Origin: Aphelidium insulamus | Lineage: Eukaryota > Aphelidiomycota > Aphelidea > Aphelidiaceae | DNA: 64,000 nucleotides | Direction of reading: 5' to 3' | NCBI GenBank assembly: GCA_036784855.1 | Contig: JAZDSV010000014.1 | Location: 268,942-332,941, forward strand | Part shown: positions 56,351 to 64,000 of the stretch, in pieces | Numbering within the stretch: the stretch's first letter is position 1 | How the letters are laid out: every line of letters starts with the position of its first letter | Notes under the pieces: model-generated | Databases searched by the model: none | What the model saw: the letters and a program-made list of their open reading frames with translations, nothing else | Told to the model about the DNA's origin: nothing | Position numbers and translations under genes: made by a program

Positions 56351-56638
56351 GAGGCGTCCTGGGGGCATTGAAGTAATAAATAATGGCGCCTCATGATTAT
56401 CCCTTGATCTTGGAAGAAGTTGATTTAGCATCCCTAGTGATTTACCATGGAAGCAACAATTTCCGCACACAGAACCCAGGGTCGCTTTGGTTTTGCGGCA
56501 GATCATAACTGCTCATACTATAGATTTTCTCCACGCGCTCACTTGTGCCCATCGATTTGGTGCTACTGTAAGCATAGATGCAACTTCGCGTGAGGTTTGT
56601 GTCAATTACGTGATGTAGCGTATCTGACGCATGCATAG

Positions 56639-57622
56639 TTGGCTTTCAACTCATGCGCGCTCTCAAAAGCTTCCTGCATTGAGCTCCGCTTCAATGAGCA
56701 ATTCTTCGATAACTACTCCGTGAGAGCTACAATTTCATCGAGCTGTCTCTTGTTGCATGTGAGCAGGATGTGATGTGCTGGTTTTCTTTACATGCCTTTA
56801 GCCTTTGATTAGAATATTTCGTCACTTTGCGAAAGCTCAAGACACCTTGCTATCGTGCAAGCTTGATCTAAATACAAGCGGTATTGAAGTTCGCATTTTT
56901 TGGGCTCTAATTTCCCCTAGGATATCTTGTAATTACGGCATTGTACAAATTTGATGTGTCCAAGATATATCGACTGCTCATTCAGACAACTAAAACAGCG
57001 CCAAGCTCATTACAGCAGTGCATCGAACAGCAAGTCTGGAAAATTTCTGCCGGTGTATTGATGTCACGACTTGGATGCTTCGACAACGATGTCGCAGATC
57101 TTACCATGTTCGCCGGGCCGAGCGTAGAACCGGAAGCACCAGTTACTTCGGAAGATCACTTTGACGTTGGATATATCGGATTTAGGACTTGCCGCGAAAA
57201 CAGTACGTATTTTTCTAGAGTATTTTTGTAGACAGAGTATTATTCTAGAAACTAAGTTTGATAATGGTGATTTTAAACAGTCGTTCGTCGTTAAAAAGGC
57301 TGAGTATATATAGTTTACACCGAGCTTCAACTTGATCCGATGGAGTTTGAAATGTTTAGTGTGGCAAATATTTCCGAAAGCAATTTTGGCTGCCATGAGT
57401 TTCAGGTTTTGATATTACTTCATTTCTTATCCGCTAATGAAAAAGGCTGCTTTGTTGCTGGCTGAGCAATTAGGTCAACCCATAACGTGCTCATTCTCCG
57501 AAAATTCGCCGATTCATCTCTGCGGGGATGCCAACCGTGACGTCAAATTTCACGTCTTGCTTTCTGCTTGTGACGAGCGTGCTATGAATGACACAAGTGT
57601 GACGTATAACAATGGTAACTGA
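56639..57622 (+). CDS. RAD9-like checkpoint clamp subunit (5' end not resolved)
   Basis: PCNA-like subunit of the 9-1-1 DNA damage clamp. After an acceptor (GCATAG) the frame reads LAFNSCALSKASCIELRFNE then QFFDNYSV, matching RAD9 'LNSSRSA...FRF..FF..Y'. Later exons give ALYKFDVSKIYRLLIQTT, VLMSRLGCFDNDVADLTMF, GYIGFRTCRENS, and TELQLDPMEFEMFSV. A GTTTTG-AAAAAG intron joins GCHEFQ to AALLLAEQLGQPITCSFSEN, the RAD9 'KEF.AFL..AE.LG.PI' strand, and FHVLLSACDE ends the domain. Stop 57620-57622. There is no long phosphorylated tail after the clamp domain. The first exon with the methionine is not placed. Confidence 0.6.
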
Positions 57623-58533
57623 AAAAAATGAAATCGAATAGCTTACTTGATCTCTTCAGGATCATTATGCCAACAGCCATCGGATGTATGCAGTCCAAAT
57701 TAATGGCTTATCTCTTATCGTGTTTAGACATGTAGCTCAGACGAAGAATATGGTGCAACTCCGCCGCCTCCGGATTTGCGCTTGTCACATACTCTGTTCT
57801 GAGAAAAGCCCGTGATATGTATTCTTAATAAATATGCGGTACGCAATGGCCTAATTGGTAGAGCCGAGGTCGAACTCTATGGTGATGTCGTCTTTGCCGA
57901 TCTTTCTGCGATTGTTGTGCAGCCAGATTTTTCGATGTTTCGGTGTTTCATTGAGCTGCGGTTGCGGCATCGGTACAGATATTTGGTACCTCGGTTCGGT
58001 TTTCTTAAGATATAGAGACGTCGCGGTAAGGTTCGCCCCGTCCAGCTCGTATCATGGACCTGTCTACTCGGCAAAAACAGTAACGACAATCTAGGGAGGA
58101 CTCGGGCCGACCAACAACTGATCACCGCGATATGTCTCTGTTACGTGCCTAACTACGTATGGGGTTACAACTGTGTGTCAAATTGTTAGCCAGGTCAGAC
58201 CTGGTGATGTTATGACTGACAGGTTAGTTGCGGTTTCAAAGTTGAAAAGTGGTGAGCGGAATGCACCCCCTAATGCTGAAACATTAGGAGTCTGACTCGA
58301 CAAGTCTTGACAACTGTGAATTCATTCACTGTAACCGTCGACTCCAAGAATAATCAGCTATTGATCAGACTACGTGTTACTATGTATTAAATACTGTTAC
58401 TGCACTTCACTTCATACGGGGTTAATCATCTCGCTGTGTGCGTCAAAATTCTGATTGTATGTATGATGAACCTGATGGAATATGACTAAAATGAGTTTTA
58501 TTGTCATTGAGAAGATTTGTGTCCCTACAGCAC
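57623..58533. other. intergenic, RAD9-like / BTB protein (convergent)
   Basis: A 911-bp gap between two 3' ends. Short open frames are present but none resembles a protein family. A tRNA-like A box at about 57848 was examined and rejected. Nothing else is seen. Confidence 0.4.
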
Positions 58534-60391
58534 TCAATGATAGCGAAGAACGAGAGTCAACTTGATCGAGGGGTCTTCGGCTTCAAACATTTTGTTACCA
58601 AGATGTATGCCAACATTTATGTTGTTGGCGCTTCGATAGCCCCAACTTTGCGTTTCGCCATACTCGTTTGGCTTGCTTTCAAAGATTGGATCGTAAACCT
58701 TAACGCAGGGGTTGAACAGCTTAAAAGAAGCAAGAACCGATATGCGTTTGTCGTTGTAGTAGGAGATGGAATACGGAATGCGTGAGCCTGTCAAATCGTC
58801 GATGATATGCTGTTCGGCTTGGCCCTGTCTTTGAGCAGTAGCCTGCTTCGTCAGTTTTTCTCCTTGACATCGTCGGAGGAAAACGCCCCATAATTTTATG
58901 TTACTCTCGGTTTCTTGGACGGCATTGCTATCCAAATCATTTTGAACCTTGTTATTATTTGTAGGTGGAAACCATTGCAAGAAAGCCGTCCACCAGCTTC
59001 CTCCATAGAAAAACGTTTGCGAGTAGGCTCTGTCACCGACTTTCAATGCATCTACTGCTTCAAAATGTAAACCCATACGAAGCGGCGCAATCATTTCGGC
59101 CAGAGGCTTTGTACCTACGCGGGATGCTGCATTGGTGTCACTGGCAATATCTGGATTGCGGTTAAGCGCCAGATACTTTGCACTGGACAATGAGCTTTCT
59201 ACGCCGGCTTTGAATGTTGTTTGTTGCCACAGCGATTGCATCAAAATTGCTTCGGGAACTACTCCATCGGCTCGAACCTCGTCAAGTTGCTCAAACTAGG
59301 ACAAAGTTAAAGAGTCAAAAAAGATTAGAACATACCGTCATATGAGTGTAAATGATCGCGCACTGAAAAATTTCTGCATATACCGCTTCGTCCGACTCAT
59401 TACGGCAGCAAGTAAGTCGTCGACGAATGCAGTTCCTTGCAAATGTATAGCGCGAAAACTCATCTGGGCAATAGAATGCATCGGCTTCTATGATTCGTTG
59501 TAACCAGGCGGCAGGCATGTGGAGGAAGACGTCATGTTGTAGTGTGTAGCCCATGACGCACAGAAACTGAAGTAAAAACGTCTCCAGCTGATCAGCATTG
59601 TGGGACATCCCGCGAGAATCAATGAATTGCATTGTTTCAGCGACCAGATTCACGTAGCAGCGACTAGAATCCAGAGTCTTTTGTGCATTGATAGCTTCGA
59701 TCACAAAGTCAACGCAGTGCTGTGCCAAAGTAGGCATTTCAAAGTATTCTGCAGCGATAAGCGTTGCAATTGCATGAGCGTGCTCGATACCATCAATACC
59801 GGAACCATACAAATACTGAATTAGCTGATCTACACCGTGCTCCGTCAAAGCGGGATCGGTCACATTGACGTAAAACTTTTCGTCATCTGGATTCTCAAGA
59901 AACATTTTCCGAAAAAAAGGCGAACGAGAGAGAATTACTCGATGAAGCCGCATTTCCTGTCCCAGAATCCGAACAGATACATCTTGGTACCATCCACCTG
60001 CAAGAGCATTGCGCAAAAGATGATCCGACAGTGACATTGCAGTGCTTTGGAGCGGCATAACCTCGGAGGCCTCGTACATCACGTAGCCTTCAGCCGCCAG
60101 TTTTCGATGATCGGTATCGTTCAAAGGATTCGACTTCGGAGATGGATACCCGTCGTTCACCGCATCCGGTATTTCGCCGCTGTTCGACTGCACGTCACCA
60201 TTGGGCTCTTGTGTGTGATTCAACCGCTGGACTGCATCATCGCCGCTTGATACCTCGTCGGATTTGCTGCTCAGTAGTTTCCAGAAAGGCTTGCGTTTTG
60301 CCTTTACAACAGCATCGCGAGCGACGCCGTCTGGCAACGTTTGTCGTGGTGGCGAGTATTCCTCGTGCTCTGGCATCTGTTCCAGCGGCAT
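58534..60391 (-). CDS. BTB/POZ domain protein (germ-cell-less-like layout)
   Basis: Two main exons. The first (from MPLEQMPEHEEYSPPRQTLP at 60391) has a Ser/Asp-rich disordered head, then a BTB domain: GWYQDVSVRILGQEMRLHRV, ILSRSPFFRKMF, VDQLIQYLYGSGID, and a BACK-like helical region (AEYFEMPTLAQHCVDFVIEA, CYVNLVAETMQFID, FSRYTFARNCIRRR). After an intron near 59290-59335 the second exon has FEQLDEVRADGVVPEAILMQ, then AEMIAPLRMGLHFEAVDALK and a beta-rich C-terminus ending KLTLVLRYH. Such proteins often recruit substrates to CUL3 ligases or sit at the nuclear envelope (germ cell-less, yeast Btb3). Function here is inferred from the fold only. Full length, all frames joined. Confidence 0.82.
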
Positions 60392-60532
60392 TTACACAGA
60401 ACTGAATGAATTCTTGAAACGAGTGAAGGTTGCACACCGAAAATTGACCAATCAGGTGCGTTTCAATATTTCCGGATTCGGAAAGCATTTTTCTTTCCTC
60501 GTTCCCTCGTTTCCGTTAAATTGTCGCGAGCG
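60392..60532. promoter_or_regulatory. 141-bp divergent BTB/SYCP2-like region
   Basis: Short gap between opposite starts, with a poly(T) run near 60488. A plus-strand frame across it (ELNEFLKRVKVAHRKLTNQ, followed by GTGCGT) looks coding-like and might be an upstream exon of the SYCP2-like gene. Confidence 0.35.
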
Positions 60533-62835
60533 ATGAAGCAGCTCAAGTCGATGGAGGTGAAAAAAGAGATAGCACGCTTGCTAGAGACCAATCCTTACGG
60601 GGAATCTGACAAGGAATTGAAGCATCGAGTAATAGGCTAGCATACTCAATCATACTGAAAGCTCGTAGAGAACAGAGGTTGTTTCGCTGCTTCTTAAACA
60701 TGTCACCCCGAGGCATGAGGTTTCGCTCGGAACATTGCTTACCCAGGCATGTAAATATTTATGCATGATTGTGCTCCGCACTGCTGATGTATAGATTGTC
60801 TCTGCCTTATCGAGCATAATGAAGGAAGATAACCTGGCGTGGAAGACCATACTAGCCGTGGAAGTCTTCCATACTTTCATCCATGTAACACTACTGACAT
60901 TGAAGCTCTCAACTGACGCATTTTAGACAACGGCTTCCGAAAAATATGCTGGTAAGCAGCGCATCTTGTATAAGGGTAGCCCAAAAAATATGTTAGCCGA
61001 GAAAGCCACCATTGGTGATTGTGCAATAAGCACCTTAGTCGACATTTTCAGCTTGGACGTCTGTCCAATCCAAACTATGCGGACAAATAGTGAGATTTTA
61101 ATATGCTTACTAATGAATTGCAAGCAAAATAAGGCACAATTGCTTGCTGACGATTTCAAACTTGCGTATGTGGAAAGTCTGTCAAATTTATCTTAACACT
61201 ACGCAGAAAAATGATTTCAGCAGCTCTAATATCGGCTGGCGGTACGTTATCTTTGTATACGAGCTCGTAGTGAACCCGCTAGACTGGGAGTGGCAAACGT
61301 TTCTGCTGGAAATTTTATTTCGAGTAATGCCGAAAAACCCATCGGAAAAAACTCGATATGTTTCTTCAATATTTGCAGCATCTTCTAATGTATCAAATAA
61401 TCTCTCGGCTCAACTTGGCTGCATTCGAAGTGATCAATTCGCCAACGATTCCCGGGAGTTTCTGATAAAACTGAATAGTGTTCAGAGCACGCCACATAAT
61501 AGGTAATTTCGGAATTTTGGGTTTATGATTAAAAGCATAGACCGGTATCGCTGAAATGTATACAAGTGACTTACCGAAGTGGAGCGGAATCGCAGGATAT
61601 AAGCATAAACGACGGAAATATGTATGTCCACTTCAATGAAGCAAGTATTTGGTTTTTGGCTACGGGTTCGGACAAGTCGGAGCAAACGATTATTGAGGTT
61701 TCTTACGTCAATGGTATTACAAGCTGGAAGCTTGAGAATGATGTCGTGTGTGACGGTGAGTTTATGACTATTAGACAACCGCCGCTTACACTTAGAGTCT
61801 ACCATGCTGGAGATTTATATCGGTCGCCCCATAAAGGCATTATTCGACGTCGTTAGTAAGAGTCTACCTTGCTCGATAAAGTTTCGATTTGCCGGGCTGC
61901 TGAAAGAAAAGTTGACTGACATTCTGCAATACCATCAGATAGTACGACAATAATTTTACTGATTACTCATGTGAACTGTTCAGCCACGCATGAAAACATC
62001 CGTCACCGCGGACTTGCTTCATATCCCGTTCACGCCGCAGGACGATGTAAATGATGTTGCATTAGGCGCTTCGCCACATCCGGTTGCTGATATGCCCACT
62101 TATCACGAATCGGATGCTTTTAAAGCTGAAGATGTCGGAAGGCCGCCCATCGTTGCGTTGGAGACGAAAATAGCTAGAGACATCCCTGAAGTATCTATAT
62201 CCGCACACGAATGTGCTGCAGAATCGGTAAACGTTCGTGAGGTACAAATATTGTCACTTAGCGCTTCAGTACATATCTTGACTGTGAACAGAAATTTGAA
62301 CGATCCGCGAAATCATTTACAACCGTTGAAGGATTCTCCCCGCATCAAAGCGATTTCTGGGAGCTTTCACCACATGACATCATCAAACCAGACGTATTCT
62401 TCCCGAAAAAAACCCTTTGCGGCAAGCGCAAACAGACAATTCATGCCTCGGAATTTGGTGGGCTACCTATGTTGTTTACGGATTTGGGAAAAGTAAGCTT
62501 ATAGCGGCCATTTCGTACTGATTATGTAGGCCGTCGATCGATTCGATAGTTTCTGTAGTTCAGAAGCAGAAGAAATTACTTTCGCATCGTTCGAGAGCAA
62601 GATGCACGAACTCACCAACGAGTACGCTACGATTGAGAAACATTTTCGCTCAAATAGTACTGCTCATTCTGTACACGAGGCGTCCACGTCGATGACGGAT
62701 AAATGGCGTAAAATCGTCTTGTGCACTGCATTTTACACGTCATCAGACGCCGCAAACGTTGCATGCAAAAAGGCCATTGATTCTGACATGGTCGATGAGC
62801 AGTGTCTGGATCTCGTCTTTGACTCTGATGAATAA
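60533..62835 (+). CDS. SYCP2-like synaptonemal complex / axis protein
   Basis: Multi-exon gene. N-terminal exons (MKQLKSMEVKKEIARLLETN, EVVSLLLKHVTPRHEVSLGT, SALSSIMKEDNLAWKTILAV) look like armadillo-type helices. A central part reads DWEWQTFLLEILFRVMPKN and SREFLIKLNSVQS, which I align with SYCP2 'VGIVEALCRMT' and 'CRIFLNLVN'. Then DISINDGNMYVHFNEASIWF and FMTIRQPPLTLRVYH fit the SYCP2 SLD domain. The rest is disordered (62000-62500), ending with a helical, possibly coiled-coil segment (SKMHELTNEYATIEKHFRSN) and an acidic C-terminus. That layout (ARM, SLD, disorder, C-terminal coil) fits SYCP2, which organises meiotic chromosome axes. The match is by eye and distant. Confidence 0.45.
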
Positions 62836-63059
62836 CTTGACAAGACAAAATATCGCCACTTAACATGCCACTTAATAATCAACGGAAGCAATGTATATTG
62901 CCAGCATATAACTCGAAAAGAATTATTTACCGCATGACGCTCTGCTCAGCTTCTGTTTTCTTTTTTTCACCGCCTTAGGCATCTTCACTTGGCGTGACAT
63001 CTTCTTTTCCATTTTTACCGCCTTTTTGTGTAACTGCTATCATTAAACATAGTTTCAGC
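62836..63059. other. intergenic between convergent SYCP2-like and RIO1 genes
   Basis: A 224-bp gap between two 3' ends with poly(T) and poly(C/T) runs that could act as 3' processing signals. No gene. Confidence 0.4.
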
Positions 63060-64000
63060 TTAATCGAACATGCGCACCTTTTTCCGCTCCTTGTCCGAGA
63101 TGCAATTGGTGTCGGTCGCAGGTGCTACATCATCACCAACCTCACTGCTTGATTCCATGCTGTCGGTGCTCTGACTACGCCAACTTTTTGTAACATCATT
63201 TACACTTTGAGGCTGAAAATTTTGCGTGCTTGCTTTGATGGGTTCTGAAATAGTACGATAATCGGGAAGGTCCGTCATATCACAGTGCCTATCCATGTCC
63301 ACCATGGATAGCTTAGATGCGAGTTCGACTTGATAGTCCACATTGACCAAATCGTCCATGCGCTGAGGAATGAATACTTTCCGAAAAACGTCGTCAGCCA
63401 TCAATGATTTAGGAGCTGAACAACTCTTTTGCGCCATCGGCAATCTGTCCAAATACGAATCGGCATCCAAATCGAACGCATCATCCGATGGGATACAAGC
63501 TACATCCTTGCCCAAACCTTCGTTCAAGGTTTCACAGGTGATAAACCTAAACATTTCGATAATGCTAATAATGTCAACTCCGTGCTTCTTGAAGTAATCG
63601 TGGACATTAACGCAATCCTTTCGCAAAAACTCTAGCGCACACGGATGATCGTGTTCCACAGATTGCGACACGTCGATTATTACCAGGTTTCCGTTATGAT
63701 ATCTATATATTGTGTAATTTCTTGTTATTCGTAAAAAGGAAATGCATAAAACGTACAAGATATTGTATTCGCTTAAATCGGCATGTACTAATTTACAAAC
63801 GTGATAAAGTTTGCGCATTATTTTCAACAGATCTCGGTACATTTCCCTGGCCTTTTTCTGACCAAATTGCGCATCTTTAAGTCGCGGGGCCGCCCTGCAT
63901 GTGTCAAACTTTTTTATCATATCTTTTTTATCATATCTTTTTTATCATTAGTACGAACCAGCCGGCAGTGTCACCGATGAATTCCATCAGCAAGACGTCC
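63060..64000 (-). CDS. RIOK1: RIO1 atypical protein kinase, 5' part outside window
   Basis: ATPase/kinase of late 40S ribosome maturation. At the right edge the frame reads DVLLMEFIGD, then an intron with three near-identical AT-rich units, then AAPRLKDAQFGQKKAREMYR, KLVHADLSEYNILY (catalytic loop with Asp), and after another intron YHNGNLVIIDVSQSVEHDHP (metal-binding Asp, IDVSQS is a RIO1 hallmark), ALEFLRKDCVNVHDYFKKHG. The C-terminal tail is long and Ser/Asp-rich and ends KERKKVRMFD, like the family. The N-terminal nucleotide-binding part lies beyond the window. Confidence 0.92.

Noticed and set aside
57840-57890. tRNA-like A box (TGGCCTAATTGG) and B-box-like GGTCGAACTC
   Set aside because: The boxes are only about 12 bases apart, with no room for an anticodon arm, and no acceptor stem pairs. 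At best a tRNA-derived scrap.

Overview
The window is nuclear DNA from a gene-dense unicellular eukaryote. Genes are split by many short GT-AG introns (often 40-100 bp), intergenic gaps are small, and neighbours are often head to head. A bifunctional lysine-degrading AASS, a BCL7-like small subunit, a NALF/FAM155-like cysteine-rich protein and a SYCP2-like meiotic protein point to the opisthokont side, perhaps a unicellular holozoan. A cytochrome b5-acyl-CoA dehydrogenase fusion, a KHA1-type antiporter and a CRT10-like WD protein are also known from fungi and other protists. The species cannot be fixed from sequence reading alone.

Bases 1-48600 are an ordinary housekeeping stretch. In order they hold AASS (lysine degradation, runs off the left edge), a NALF/Mid1-like secreted protein, an SLC44 choline transporter, COQ9, trehalose-6-phosphate synthase, glutathione synthetase, an orphan secreted basic/acidic protein, CK2 alpha, an aminoalcohol phosphotransferase, a PA-TM-RING ubiquitin ligase, SUMO-activating SAE1, a secreted M28 aminopeptidase, a DD3-3/NADPH-oxidase fusion, NTH1, AAR2, porphobilinogen deaminase, poly(A) polymerase, a CRT10-like protein, a 2H-phosphoesterase-like protein, an orphan intronless gene, COX17, a K+/H+ antiporter, a b5-acyl-CoA dehydrogenase, a BCL7-like protein, an orphan membrane protein, aprataxin and MOB1. 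A 495-bp hAT-type MITE with an 8-bp target duplication sits right behind NTH1.

Bases 48600-56600 are a repeat-rich island. It has a possible Holliday-junction-resolvase-like fragment, a gene for a cysteine-rich type I membrane protein lying between two perfect 59-bp inverted repeats, a broken Ty1/copia fossil with nested solo LTRs, and older divergent copies of the same repeats. Bases 56600-64000 return to host genes: a RAD9-like checkpoint clamp subunit, a BTB/POZ protein, a SYCP2-like protein and RIO1 kinase, which runs off the right edge.

There is no operon-like functional cluster. The links are thematic: lipid head-group supply (SLC44, aminoalcohol phosphotransferase), DNA repair and meiosis (NTH1, aprataxin, RAD9-like, SYCP2-like), RNA processing (AAR2, PAP) and redox (GSS, NOX fusion, COX17, COQ9). 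The most unusual items are the DD3-3/NOX fusion, the porphobilinogen deaminase gene whose conserved middle is replaced by a tetranucleotide repeat, and the inverted-repeat-bounded membrane-protein gene.
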